Below, piece by piece: positions 1 through 6,841 of a stretch of DNA of 10,487 nt (the first letter of the stretch is position 1; every line of letters begins with the position of its first letter). The notes under the pieces were generated by a model. It was given only the letters and a program-made list of their open reading frames with translations, made no database searches and was not told the DNA's origin. The stretch is taken from the NCBI GenBank assembly GCA_964449675.1, contig CAYVAR010000034.1:1-10487 (forward strand). The letters are read 5' to 3'. The stretch comes from CAYVAR01 sp964449675 (GTDB lineage Bacteria; Patescibacteriota; Microgenomatia; UBA10105; UBA927). Both the position numbers and the translations under genes were made by a program.

Positions 1-74
1 CGCGCCTGGAGGGATTTGAACCCCCGACCCTCTGTTCCGAAGACAGATGCTCTAATCCACTGAGCTACAGGCGC
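1..74 (-). tRNA. tRNA-Arg (anticodon TCG)
   Basis: The reverse complement folds as a full cloverleaf. The acceptor strands GCGCCTG (68-74) and CAGGCGC (2-8) pair perfectly, the T arm carries GGTTCAAATCC, and the anticodon stem TCTGT/ACAGA encloses the loop CTTCGGA. The anticodon TCG reads CGA and related Arg codons. Position 1 is the discriminator base, so whether CCA is encoded cannot be seen. An extended -10 promoter lies directly upstream. Confidence 0.95.
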
Positions 75-83
75 CCGAAACGC

Positions 84-92
84 ATTATATCA
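84..92 (-). promoter_or_regulatory. Extended -10 promoter of tRNA-Arg(TCG)
   Basis: The minus strand reads TGATATAAT, a consensus -10 hexamer preceded by the TGn extension, ending 9 bases before the mature tRNA 5' end. No good -35 is seen at 16-18 bp spacing. A TTGACA on the same strand (116-121) lies 26 bp away, too far to pair with it. Confidence 0.65.
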
Positions 93-123
93 AAACAATA
101 CTCGTTTCGCTTTTGTGTCAATA

Positions 124-132
124 TGGTATCAT
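124..132 (+). promoter_or_regulatory. Possible extended -10 of the 142-1599 gene
   Basis: TGG followed by TATCAT (127-132) resembles an extended -10, nine bases before the ATG at 142. If used, transcription would start almost at the ATG and give a nearly leaderless mRNA. The same arrangement is seen upstream of 3173. No Shine-Dalgarno sequence precedes the ATG. The box is only an approximate match. Confidence 0.35.
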
Positions 133-141
133 TGTGGCGCA

Positions 142-1599
142 ATGAAGCGATTATTTTCCATTCCCGCCAGAATGCTGCCCTACGTATTCGTTTTTGTTGC
201 CAGTCTCTATCATCCTCGAGATCCGGATTTGGGGTGGCATCTACGGTATGGCGAGTACTTTTTTACCCATAGAGAAATTTTACGAGCCAATACCTTTTCT
301 CAGCTCATGCCGGATTTTCTTTGGGTGAACAGCTCATGGATGACCGACCTTATAAGTTTTGCTGCCTATCAATGGGCCGGGTTTTTGGGACTTGCTACCC
401 TTTCGGCGCTCGTAGTGACGATGACCGCTTTTCTCTTTGCACGATGGGCGAAATTGACCTGGTGGGATGAGGTTCTTCTGTTTCCACCGCTCGTATTTTT
501 CATTGAACCGCTTATTTCTGTTTCGTTTCGCGGACAACTTATAAGTTTATTGTTTTTGGGAATTCTTTTTTTTCTTATACGTCTCTACAAAGACGGTAAG
601 CAGGTAGCGTTACTTTTTACTATTCCTCTTTTTGCTCTATGGAGTAACCTTCACGGACAGTTTTTCATGGGGCTTGTGCTTTTTGCAGCATGGATCGGTG
701 TGAGAATAATTTTAGATCTTTGGGCCGATCGAACACGACAAAATATTCAGACATCCACGTTCTTGATTGTTGTGCTTCTGGTAAGCTTCGTTGCATGTCT
801 TATCAATCCGTTTGGGATAGGAATATATAAACAGGCGCTCATCCATATACGAAACCCGGATTTGAAGTTTGTCGCCGAATATCTACCGATAGACGAACGT
901 TCCAATATCTGGCAAAACCACATACTTTTGACGGGTATATTAGTGTTGGGAACAGCGTACCTCGTGTTTTTGGATTCATGGAAACGATCAATACCGGAAA
1001 TGGCGATACTCACACTCCTTTATGGCCTTTCATTTTTGGTTCGTCGCTACGCATGGCCATTTTACTTATTTTCGTTATATCTGCTTGCCCCAATAGCGTC
1101 ACAACTATCTCCCCCAAATCATCGCTTGCGACACATTGCCGGTAGTGTAATAGGAGTAACGATACTTGGGTTTATGCTGCTTCTCAAAACACCATTGACA
1201 CAGTTTTCTTCAATGTCCTGGGATTCCTATTGTGCGCTTGCAAACTGCTCTGCTCCGGCAGCTTTAGCGCTCCTGTCCGCATATAAAGGCGAGCGCCTGT
1301 TAACCACGTATGACTTCGGTGGCTGGCTCATCTGGAGTTATAGAGACATTCAGCCGACGATTGATGGCCGGATGCATCTATGGCGGGATGAAAAGGGATA
1401 CAGCGCATTTGCCTACTACTATCCAATCGAGCAAAATCTCAAGGATATCAATGGCACCGAGTACGAGATGGCATTTGTTTCTGTTAGAAAACCTATTTTT
1501 AATCGCCTCGAACAGCTGGTAACCGGTGGATTGTGGGAGAGGCTATACAAGGACGAAGTCGCAGCTCTCTTTCGCAAAAAAGAATCGCGTGCTTTTTAG
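142..1599 (+). CDS. Polytopic membrane protein, possible GT-C-like glycosyltransferase
   Basis: The product has 485 residues with about ten hydrophobic segments along most of its length and a soluble C-terminal tail of about 95 residues. An acidic DPDLGWHLR motif (D27, D29, W32, H33) follows the first membrane segment, where GT-C lipid-phosphate-sugar glycosyltransferases carry their acidic catalytic motif. Other landmarks are NLHGQF (N169, H171), YDFGG (390-394) and DGRM (408-411), a pattern I recognise from bacterial multi-pass proteins usually annotated as hypothetical. ATG 142 is preferred over an in-frame GTG at 115, because the longer version would contain the putative -10 box and add a non-membrane stub. 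The gene converges on the next one, and their stop codons overlap by four bases. It is a real gene, but the transferase role is an inference and no substrate can be named. Confidence 0.7.
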   Translation: MKRLFSIPARMLPYVFVFVASLYHPRDPDLGWHLRYGEYFFTHREILRANTFSQLMPDFLWVNSSWMTDLISFAAYQWAGFLGLATLSALVVTMTAFLFARWAKLTWWDEVLLFPPLVFFIEPLISVSFRGQLISLLFLGILFFLIRLYKDGKQVALLFTIPLFALWSNLHGQFFMGLVLFAAWIGVRIILDLWADRTRQNIQTSTFLIVVLLVSFVACLINPFGIGIYKQALIHIRNPDLKFVAEYLPIDERSNIWQNHILLTGILVLGTAYLVFLDSWKRSIPEMAILTLLYGLSFLVRRYAWPFYLFSLYLLAPIASQLSPPNHRLRHIAGSVIGVTILGFMLLLKTPLTQFSSMSWDSYCALANCSAPAALALLSAYKGERLLTTYDFGGWLIWSYRDIQPTIDGRMHLWRDEKGYSAFAYYYPIEQNLKDINGTEYEMAFVSVRKPIFNRLEQLVTGGLWERLYKDEVAALFRKKESRAF

Positions 1600-3173
1600 A
1601 TAATCTCTTCTTTTTTAATCCGTATATACCGTATCCACTCCTCAATAACTTCAAGGATAACTTTAAGCGGTGCTTCTAAAATAAAATCAAAAAGAAAGAT
1701 AAATATATTTATTTTTGCAATTTCTCGTGATAAAAAATGACCTGCACGTAGAATCGGCAGAAAGAAGAAATCAACGATTGGTTCAAGTATGCCCTGCCGC
1801 TGTTCTATTTCGTATTCTTTTGCAGATTGCCGTATTCGATAGGCAAAAAAAGACACAAGGGTAACGAAAAAAACAAATATTGTCTGACTTGCCAAATTGA
1901 AATGCAATGCGGTCAAAATATAACTTATAGCGCCAAAAGAGAGTAAAAATGTTCCGATATAAAAGAGACTAAATATCGCGGTTAAAACTGGCCGTCGTAC
2001 TCGTGTTTTTGGGGTAAATTCATCTGTTTCTTTTGTATATTCATCAAAAGAGTAGATGATTTTTTTGACTCGATCAACGAGCTTTCGCGTATTTTCAGTT
2101 CCCGGTACCGTAAAAAGTCCGGCGACAAGAAATAGCAACAGAGGGGGAAATACTGTATTAATTGCCAAAGGTATATAAGAAACACGTTTTGAAATAAATA
2201 TGTCAAATGGCGCTTCAAGAGCGAGCGCAAATATCATTTTTGTTAGAAATATATAAATTATGCTCCGTACAACTGCACGTCGGACTTTTGCACCTATCTC
2301 GTGATAGCGCATATTGGTAAGTTCAGCGAGCTTTTGCTCAAAAATAATTGGGTCTTCTATAGTTTGGCGCGCAAGTGATTTGTTTTCTGTAAAATAGTCC
2401 CGGATAATAAGAAATGGTGGGACGAGTTTGCGTACAAAACGAGAAAGCGGCTCACCTAAGGGGTCGCTGAGTCCTCCGTGTATCGTCGTAAGAGTTGAAA
2501 CGAATTGTTCTGTGACGTTTTGTGTTAGCTCATTCCCATGGAGTAATAACCAATCAGGAAAAATTATTTTGAGCAAATGAAACGTCGTCAGACTATCGTC
2601 GGACTGTGCATACGCTCGTTCTATAGCGATAAACGATTGCATATTAATAAATTCCGTTGACGTATTCATAAGATGTATACGTGGGCGTACCGCTTGATAG
2701 AAAAAATTAGTGAGCGCATCACGGAGTCTGGGAGAAACGATGGTTTCTTCAATTTCAGATGAAGCAACGCCAATGACCCTGTCCCAAGTAATGGTTTTAT
2801 ATAGGTTTCCTGTGGAAAAGATTGTATGCTTAAGCGATAGATATTTTTCGATGATATATTGAATTTTTGCAATTTTTTCGTTACTTATAAGCGAACTATC
2901 TATATAGCGGGCCCATAAAAGTTCGACGATGAGGTTTTCAGCTAGAGAGGGAGACCCACTATTTATAAGTATAAGGCGCTTTACTATGCGTTCTATTGCC
3001 GCTCTACGAACGAGGTGTTCTGCGCGAAATTCTACAGCGTTTCTGGCTTTTTCATACAAAACTGCAAGAGCAGAAACCGTACGGCTTACCGAAAGCTGCG
3101 ATGCTTCACCTTCGGTAGCAGGACGAGATTCAAATTCACCAATGAGTGCTTCAACGACGGGCGACAACTCCAT
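1596..3173 (-). CDS. Conserved-looking membrane protein, family not recognised
   Basis: The product has 525 residues. The N-terminal 300 are mostly soluble and helical, with charged stretches. Hydrophobic segments follow at about 303-320, 336-355, 398-420 and 430-446, and another hydrophobic or amphipathic stretch at about 463-510. There is no signal peptide, and I see no enzyme motif, metal site or nucleotide-binding loop. A basic patch (KTRVRR, 389-394) precedes the third membrane segment, as expected for a cytoplasmic face. The ATG at 3173 lies a few bases behind an extended -10 box, so the mRNA is probably leaderless. The gene is unbroken and its composition matches the surroundings. A membrane-anchored role is all that can be said. 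Confidence 0.75.
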   Translation of the reverse strand: MELSPVVEALIGEFESRPATEGEASQLSVSRTVSALAVLYEKARNAVEFRAEHLVRRAAIERIVKRLILINSGSPSLAENLIVELLWARYIDSSLISNEKIAKIQYIIEKYLSLKHTIFSTGNLYKTITWDRVIGVASSEIEETIVSPRLRDALTNFFYQAVRPRIHLMNTSTEFINMQSFIAIERAYAQSDDSLTTFHLLKIIFPDWLLLHGNELTQNVTEQFVSTLTTIHGGLSDPLGEPLSRFVRKLVPPFLIIRDYFTENKSLARQTIEDPIIFEQKLAELTNMRYHEIGAKVRRAVVRSIIYIFLTKMIFALALEAPFDIFISKRVSYIPLAINTVFPPLLLFLVAGLFTVPGTENTRKLVDRVKKIIYSFDEYTKETDEFTPKTRVRRPVLTAIFSLFYIGTFLLSFGAISYILTALHFNLASQTIFVFFVTLVSFFAYRIRQSAKEYEIEQRQGILEPIVDFFFLPILRAGHFLSREIAKINIFIFLFDFILEAPLKVILEVIEEWIRYIRIKKEEII

Positions 3174-3182
3174 AGATAGTAT

Positions 3183-3371
3183 TTAGTATATCATCAATTT
3201 TTTAAATGTATTTTTGAGTATTTCTTTACATTGCTTTCTCCCGTAGCCACGCTTTAGGAATTTTTCACGTGCTTTAGCATCTTTTTCATTAATAAAATAT
3301 TCGTAGTGGATTAGTTTTACTGGCAATCGAAGATTCGTTGAGTAAACTTTTCCTCGTGTCTGACGTTTCAC
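3183..3371 (-). pseudogene. C-terminal half of a GIY-YIG endonuclease domain
   Basis: The 62-residue frame (GTG start) contains TRGKVYSTNLRLPVKLIHYE, then a KDAKAREKFLKRGYGRK segment. These match the second half of small stand-alone GIY-YIG proteins of the UPF0213/YhbQ type, which are about 80-95 residues long. The defining first half is missing: the GIY and YIG strands and the catalytic Tyr and Arg. Reading upstream in frame, 18 codons back to a stop at 3417-3419 contain nothing resembling it, and the next DNA is a palindrome and tRNA-His. This points to 5' truncation, probably by a rearrangement near the tRNA. A leaderless short protein cannot be excluded, but nuclease activity is not expected. 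Confidence 0.65.
3185..3193 (-). promoter_or_regulatory. Extended -10 promoter of the 525-residue membrane protein gene
   Basis: The minus strand reads TGA then TATACT. The hexamer ends 12 bases before the ATG at 3173, leaving a leader of only about five bases. It overlaps the stop codon of the truncated GIY-YIG frame. No clear -35 is visible. Confidence 0.5.
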
Positions 3372-3415
3372 CCATATAAAATATATATAGAGGATCGCAT
3401 TAGACGCGACTCTTC

Positions 3416-3453
3416 GTCATCCTCGGGGAACCGAGTTTACTCGGGGGTGACTG
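3416..3453. repeat. Palindromic element abutting the tRNA-His 3' end
   Basis: An outer stem GTCATCC (3416-3422) pairs with GGGTGAC (3445-3451) with one G-T wobble. It encloses a perfect inner hairpin, CCGAG (3431-3435), loop TTTA, CTCGG (3440-3444). The right side shares bases with the tRNA-His acceptor strand. On the minus strand it could act as a tRNA 3'-processing or termination hairpin, but no T-run follows. It may also be a repetitive extragenic palindrome remnant. Confidence 0.4.
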
Positions 3454-3518
3454 ACGGGAATCGGACCCGCAACATTCGCCTCCACAGGGCGACGCTCTAC
3501 CATTGAGCTACAGCCACC
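3446..3518 (-). tRNA. tRNA-His (anticodon GTG)
   Basis: The minus-strand cloverleaf has acceptor GTGGCTG/CAGTCAC (one G-T pair) and anticodon stem TCGCC/GGCGA around loop CTGTGGA, giving anticodon GTG. The histidine-specific extra 5' G (position 3518) is encoded and faces discriminator C (position 3446), the identity pair read by HisRS. The bases after the discriminator are CCC, so CCA is not encoded and must be added enzymatically. Confidence 0.95.
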
Positions 3519-3527
3519 ATCTGGGTC

Positions 3528-3565
3528 GGAAACTTACGTTTCCTTCCCAATGATCATATATTATA
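3528..3565 (-). promoter_or_regulatory. -10 box and leader hairpin of tRNA-His
   Basis: TATAAT on the minus strand (3560-3565) is a consensus -10 hexamer. Between it and the tRNA, a perfect 6-bp hairpin GGAAAC-GTAA-GTTTCC (3528-3543) would lie in the 5' leader of the precursor. No convincing -35 is seen at normal spacing. Confidence 0.45.
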
Positions 3566-3642
3566 ACCTCTTTGGGTAAACGATTCTATTGTAAGCGATC
3601 AGAGGGTTTGACTGTGGAAGTATGCGAACCTTCTGTGTTTTC

Positions 3643-4746
3643 TTACAAACTTAAGGGCTCACGAAGAAGTGCAAGGTAGTCGATTGTTGGAGGCAGCATC
3701 GGATCGCCTTTTATTTTTGGAAACGATTGATAGCTTAAATAGAAGGGATACGGCGTTCGTTCGTGTGGAATTAACCAGGAAAACATGGAAAAGAGATCTT
3801 CAGGATATTGAAAAAGAAACGGTGTTACGGCCACGATACGAGGGTCATTCCATACTATTCTATTTGCGATATCTATATATTCGGAAACTTGATCAGGGTT
3901 TAATAGGGACCTTGTTTGTGACAAACCGGTGTGTGCCCATCCGGTTTCGGTGATAAATATTGGTACGTTTTTTTTTATACCGATAGAAGCAAGAAGTGAA
4001 AGTTCCCATTCATAGGTTTTGAGTGTCCCTCTTCCCGTATCATATGGCGAAGCGGAAAAACCGGGATTCGGGTAGGAATGCGATGTCCAGCCGTCAAGTA
4101 ATTCTAAAAGTTTGGGCTCGGAGGCAAATATACGTTGTACATACTGCTCTTCATCCATGGTTTCCCTTGAATTTGGTGCTGAGGCATCAAACCCTGCTGG
4201 AAGAATGAAGTATTCGTCTGAATGGTTTTTGAGTGCCAGCCCGTACGCTCGTGCTGTACGTGCATAGCCCTCTGGATCGAGTGTGTTCCCCCACTCTTTA
4301 GCGTGGTTGGGTTCGTTGAAGAGAACGACATATCTGTTTTTTGTTGGCCACGGTAAGTCCGAAAGAAAATTAGCGGTGACGGCGGCATCGACAGTTTGCG
4401 GTATTGACCAAGAGCCTCCCTCAACGTGCGTTGCAAGCCGTACAATCGGAATGAGCGCAAGTTTTTTGAGCTTTTTAAATATATTTTGCCATTTACCAAT
4501 ATCGCGGTCGTTATCGGGTATAACGATGGTCACGTATCCCCATAGACCGTTACTTGAGTTGACGAGTTTTGCAGCTTCTGGTATATCATTGGGATCTGCG
4601 ATGTGAATGCCAAATTTATTATTTGGTACGGATAATGGATCATATATAGCATAGGAAGGTACTACAAATAGGAGAAAAAAGATTACAACCAGAGCAAAGC
4701 GGATCATAGATTGTCTAGTATACACTTTTTTATCTATTGGCTCCAT
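3643..4746 (-). CDS. Secreted clan GH-A-like glycoside hydrolase
   Basis: The product has 367 residues, about the size of one TIM-barrel domain. Residues 14-33 form a hydrophobic signal sequence ending in SYA, so export and cleavage after about residue 33 are expected. Met14 is an alternative start giving a more classical signal peptide. VLFNEPNH (N144, E145) matches the strand-4 Asn-Glu-Pro acid/base motif of clan GH-A. ITETGW (E267) matches the strand-7 nucleophile, and HSY (223-225) sits where a strand-6 His/Tyr pair is common. The nearest families by motif are GH39/GH5-like, but I cannot assign one or a substrate. The gene stands alone and is divergent from tRNA-Gly. Both catalytic glutamates are present, so it is probably an active retaining glycosidase working outside the membrane. 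Confidence 0.75.
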   Translation of the reverse strand: MEPIDKKVYTRQSMIRFALVVIFFLLFVVPSYAIYDPLSVPNNKFGIHIADPNDIPEAAKLVNSSNGLWGYVTIVIPDNDRDIGKWQNIFKKLKKLALIPIVRLATHVEGGSWSIPQTVDAAVTANFLSDLPWPTKNRYVVLFNEPNHAKEWGNTLDPEGYARTARAYGLALKNHSDEYFILPAGFDASAPNSRETMDEEQYVQRIFASEPKLLELLDGWTSHSYPNPGFSASPYDTGRGTLKTYEWELSLLASIGIKKNVPIFITETGWAHTGLSQTRSLLNPDQVSEYIDIANRIVWNDPRIVAVTPFLFQYPEDLFSMFSWLIPHERTPYPFYLSYQSFPKIKGDPMLPPTIDYLALLREPLSL

Positions 4747-4768
4747 TTATCTCGATGAAAGAATAAGA

Positions 4769-4774
4769 TATAAT
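4769..4774 (+). promoter_or_regulatory. -10 box of tRNA-Gly
   Basis: A perfect TATAAT ends 16 bases before the tRNA-Gly 5' end. No good -35 is recognised 16-18 bases upstream. It lies in the short divergent gap shared with the glycosidase gene. tRNA-Arg(TCT), 29 bases further on, is probably co-transcribed. Confidence 0.55.
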
Positions 4775-4790
4775 GAATTACCTTACATAC

Positions 4791-4861
4791 GCGGGTGTAG
4801 CTCAATGGTAGAGCGTCAGTTTTCCAAACTGGTGACGAGGGTTCGATTCCCTTCATCCGCT
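4791..4861 (+). tRNA. tRNA-Gly (anticodon TCC)
   Basis: Cloverleaf with acceptor GCGGGTG/CATCCGC, D arm GCTC/GAGC, anticodon stem TCAGT/ACTGG around TTTCCAA (anticodon TCC) and T loop TTCGATT. The discriminator is T, and the following CAA shows that CCA is not encoded. Confidence 0.95.
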
Positions 4862-4872
4862 CAAAAAGCTTA

Positions 4873-4891
4873 CCCTGAGCTTGTCGAAGGG
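4873..4891. repeat. Short imperfect palindrome between two tRNA genes
   Basis: CCCTGAGCTTGTCGAAGGG folds as a CCCT/AGGG stem with tandem G-A mismatches, then a G-C pair, around a CTTGT loop. I recall near-identical sequences recurring as interspersed extragenic repeats in many unrelated bacterial genomes. Its last G is the first base of tRNA-Arg(TCT). No second copy is in this window, so dispersal here is from memory, not shown. Confidence 0.5.
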
Positions 4892-4962
4892 CCCCCATAG
4901 CTCAACGGATAGAGCACCTCTCTTCTAAAGAGGCGATGAAGGTTCGATTCCCTCTGGGGGCG
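4891..4962 (+). tRNA. tRNA-Arg (anticodon TCT)
   Basis: Cloverleaf with a fully paired acceptor GCCCCCA/TGGGGGC and anticodon stem CCTCT/AGAGG around CTTCTAA, giving anticodon TCT (reads AGA/AGG). T arm GGTTCGATTCC. The discriminator is G, then CAA, so no CCA is encoded. It lies 29 bases after tRNA-Gly with no promoter visible between them, suggesting one transcript. Confidence 0.95.
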
Positions 4963-4994
4963 CAAAAACAATTTTGAAGACAAATTTTTTTGCG
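4961..4994. terminator. Possible bidirectional terminator between convergent units
   Basis: CGCAAAAA (4961-4968) and TTTTTGCG (4987-4994) are perfect 8-bp inverted arms around an AT-rich loop, with T-runs on both strands. The position fits: the end of the tRNA-Gly/tRNA-Arg unit on plus and the end of the DUF192 operon on minus. The stem is AT-rich and therefore weak. Confidence 0.35.
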
Positions 4995-5002
4995 TAAACG
5001 CC

Positions 5003-5452
5003 CTATTGTGTGATTTTAATTGAGTCCCCTATCTGAATCCCAAGTCGATCGATTGTTCCTGCGTTTACCTCAAGCACCTTGTCCACCGGTGACTTTGGCT
5101 GCAGAGAGATGAGAGGCATTCCATTGGCTGGAGCTTCGACGTTGGGAGTCAAATCTACGACCACTAAGCCGTTAATCCATATAAAGTCTAGTGGAAAACG
5201 CATGCCTCTCATCCAAAATCCGTACCGCTCGGGATGATCGTAAACAAAAAGCATGCCACTATTATGGGCAAGAGAATCTCGATATCCTAAACCACGTTGT
5301 TTCTCCTGTGGTGTAACCGCAAGCTCTATGCTAAACGTCTGATCTCGTAGCGTAAGTTTCGTACCCAACGGATGCGTTGTATACCAACCAACCAGAGTTA
5401 TTACGGCAAGTGTTATGAAAAAAAGAATCTTTCTTTGTAAAGTAGACGTCAC
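5003..5452 (-). CDS. DUF192 family protein, membrane-anchored or exported
   Basis: The product has 149 residues. Residues 8-24 form one hydrophobic N-terminal segment after a basic start, so it is an anchor or uncleaved signal. The rest is a complete DUF192 domain: IELAVTPQEKQRGLGYRDSL (42-61), GMLFVYD (66-72), the hallmark FWMRGMRFPLDFIWI (79-93) and the C-terminal VLEVNAGTIDRLGI (126-139). The biochemical role of this family is not known to me. The GTG start overlaps the TGA of the upstream polyprenyl synthase gene as GTGA, indicating translational coupling. The length is typical for a DUF192 protein plus an anchor. Confidence 0.88.
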   Translation of the reverse strand: MTSTLQRKILFFITLAVITLVGWYTTHPLGTKLTLRDQTFSIELAVTPQEKQRGLGYRDSLAHNSGMLFVYDHPERYGFWMRGMRFPLDFIWINGLVVVDLTPNVEAPANGMPLISLQPKSPVDKVLEVNAGTIDRLGIQIGDSIKITQ

Positions 5453-6492
5453 TTGGTTCTTGTGAGAAGAAGAGACGAAAGTTGGTGTATCTGCCCTTTT
5501 TTATCTTCGCTTAGATGCAAGGAATTTATATCGCTCAGAGTTAACTGAAATAGCTCTCGTTTCTTCTTTTCTACTTGATCCATGATACCATGGCTTTGAA
5601 ATAAGGTTTTAATTTTGCCAAGTTTATCGGCAGATAAATTTCCAGAAGTCATTGATCGTAATTCATCCCATATATTTTTTGGAAGAAGCTTCTTTGCATA
5701 ATAATAATAGAGCGTTTGTTTGTGCTCCCGCAGATCACTGCCTACAGGTTTACCTGTCAATTTATTATCCCCAAAAAGATTGAGCTCGTCATCAACAATT
5801 TGAAAAAGTATCCCCAAGTGTTCTCCTAAGATTTCGAGTTGTTTAATGGTTGAGATTGACCGATTTGACAATATCGCGCCGATAGCCAATGGAAGAGAAA
5901 ACGTATAGCGGGCAGTTTTGAATGTATATAAGGATAAGATTTCCTTTTCCGTTCGTATTGATGAGTCAATGTCTTGCATCTGTGCGATACCGACAAGGGA
6001 AAGTTCATGGCTAATTTTTTCTGTTATAGCGATAGAAGCTTTTGATGTAATCATTATACGACTGAGCAAATTAAATGCGATAAAAAAACCAAGATCACCG
6101 ACGCAGATTGCCATGCTTTCCCCTAAACGGAGCGCATCGTGTACCTTTTTGTTTTTTAAAATTTCTTGATATTGTGCAAAGATACTTTTGTTTCCTCTTC
6201 GCATGTGATCTTGGTCCATGATATCATCATGGACAAGAAGACTTGCGTGAATAAGTTCAATTATCGCCGCCACATCAATTTCTTTTTGAGATAACTGCTC
6301 ACCAAACAGTTCGTAGGAAAAAAGAACAAGAGATCCTCGTATAGACTTTCCAGCTGTAACAAATGGAATAAGATTTTCAATTGTATCTTCCCCCCAGTAA
6401 TTCACTTTTCTTAGAGATTCTTTTTGATTAGATAGAAGATTGATAAGTGCAGCGTCAATACGTGGCTTGTAACGGATAAGTATATTTTGCAT
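5449..6492 (-). CDS. Trans-type polyprenyl diphosphate synthase
   Basis: The product has 347 residues and is a class I isoprenoid synthase that condenses isopentenyl diphosphate onto an allylic diphosphate. All core motifs are visible: GKSIRG (K49, R52), first Asp-rich motif DDIMD (89-93) with RR at 98-99, FKTA (K192, T193), second Asp-rich motif QIVDDELN with D234 and D235, and GKPVGSDLREHKQTL (247-261). No aromatic residue lies at positions -4/-5 before DDIMD (L85, S84), so the product is probably C20 or longer, not farnesyl. Exact chain length cannot be read. The ATG at 6492 has no Shine-Dalgarno sequence, but a short hairpin CGAC/GTCG precedes it. It is first in an operon with the DUF192 gene. 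No mevalonate or MEP pathway gene is visible, so substrate supply is unknown. Confidence 0.92.
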   Translation of the reverse strand: MQNILIRYKPRIDAALINLLSNQKESLRKVNYWGEDTIENLIPFVTAGKSIRGSLVLFSYELFGEQLSQKEIDVAAIIELIHASLLVHDDIMDQDHMRRGNKSIFAQYQEILKNKKVHDALRLGESMAICVGDLGFFIAFNLLSRIMITSKASIAITEKISHELSLVGIAQMQDIDSSIRTEKEILSLYTFKTARYTFSLPLAIGAILSNRSISTIKQLEILGEHLGILFQIVDDELNLFGDNKLTGKPVGSDLREHKQTLYYYYAKKLLPKNIWDELRSMTSGNLSADKLGKIKTLFQSHGIMDQVEKKKRELFQLTLSDINSLHLSEDKKGQIHQLSSLLLTRTK

Positions 6493-6595
6493 ACGACATT
6501 AAGTCGGGGTGGAGAGACTTGTTCCGATGCTGTTTGCGGGAAACTCCCAACCTCTTCTCCAAACTCAGGATAAAGACTCCTTTATATTTGAAAAT

Positions 6596-6754
6596 CTGGT
6601 CGAGATTTACGAAAAAGTTAGAACCGAATTTCGCAAAGGTTAGCTCGCCTCGCTCCGCTCGGCTCGCTTTTATCAGCGCGGCGCCCCCACCCGCCGCGCT
6701 TCCGTTATTTTTTGCGCGCGCGATTTTTTCTCGCTTTGCTCGAGTAAGGAAAGA
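6596..6754 (-). pseudogene. Serine recombinase 3'-end fragment (left copy)
   Basis: After an in-frame TAA (6755-6757), the minus strand reads an open frame without a start codon. It contains EKIARAKNNGS, a low-complexity GGGAALIKASRAER stretch, then GELTFAKFGSNFFVNLDQ. The last part resembles the C-terminal tail of large serine recombinases of this group, which typically have an Asn-rich linker followed by a FxKKxGSNF-like motif. The recombinase at the right edge of this window ends in QKIAR in the same frame and with the same DNA. The frame continues open past 6596 towards the polyprenyl synthase start, with no further similarity that I can see. I take it as a detached gene end, not a gene. 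Confidence 0.55.
6597..6704 (+). repeat. 108-bp perfect inverted repeat, left copy
   Basis: This stretch is the exact reverse complement of 8906-9013 by base-by-base comparison. The match starts at TGGTCGAG and stops at GCTTCCG, with unrelated sequence beyond both ends. It contains an 8-bp GC hairpin (CGCCGCGC type) and an iterated GCGAG-like purine-rich tract. The pair brackets the regulator/ABC1 kinase operon. Confidence 0.97.
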
Positions 6755-6841
6755 TTAATAGTTTTCCTTGCCCCACCCGCCCGTGCGCGGAAAACGATTT
6801 TAACTCCCTTATTGTAACAAATATGAGGAGTTTCTTTAAGT
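6705..6841. other. GC-rich, palindrome-rich gap downstream of the ABC1 kinase gene
   Basis: No intact gene is seen here. The part next to the repeat (6705-6754) belongs to the recombinase-tail fragment and includes a CG-alternating run at 6714-6722. Further on are AAGGAAA/TTTCCTT arms (6746-6752 and 6763-6769) and AACTCC/GGAGTT arms (6802-6807 and 6827-6832). The latter sits just past the ABC1 stop codon and could be a weak terminator, but it lacks a clean T-run on the minus strand. Confidence 0.4.

Noticed and set aside
116..121. TTGACA on the minus strand as -35 of tRNA-Arg
   Set aside because: Spacing to the TATAAT is 26 bp, outside the workable range.
115..141. GTG start nine codons upstream for the first membrane protein
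   Set aside because: It would place the putative -10 box inside the gene and adds a short polar stretch. ATG 142 starts right before the first membrane segment.
3601..3642. Terminator after the glycosidase gene
   Set aside because: Only a short imperfect GAAG/CTTC pairing is present, without a T-run on the minus strand.
6519..6758. Plus-strand frame sharing a stretch of more than 30 identical residues with a minus-strand frame at 8798-9079
   Set aside because: The identity is just the 108-bp repeat read on its other strand. The opposite strand gives the recombinase-like GSNF tail and matches the frame of the recombinase at the window edge, so these two frames are antisense shadows.
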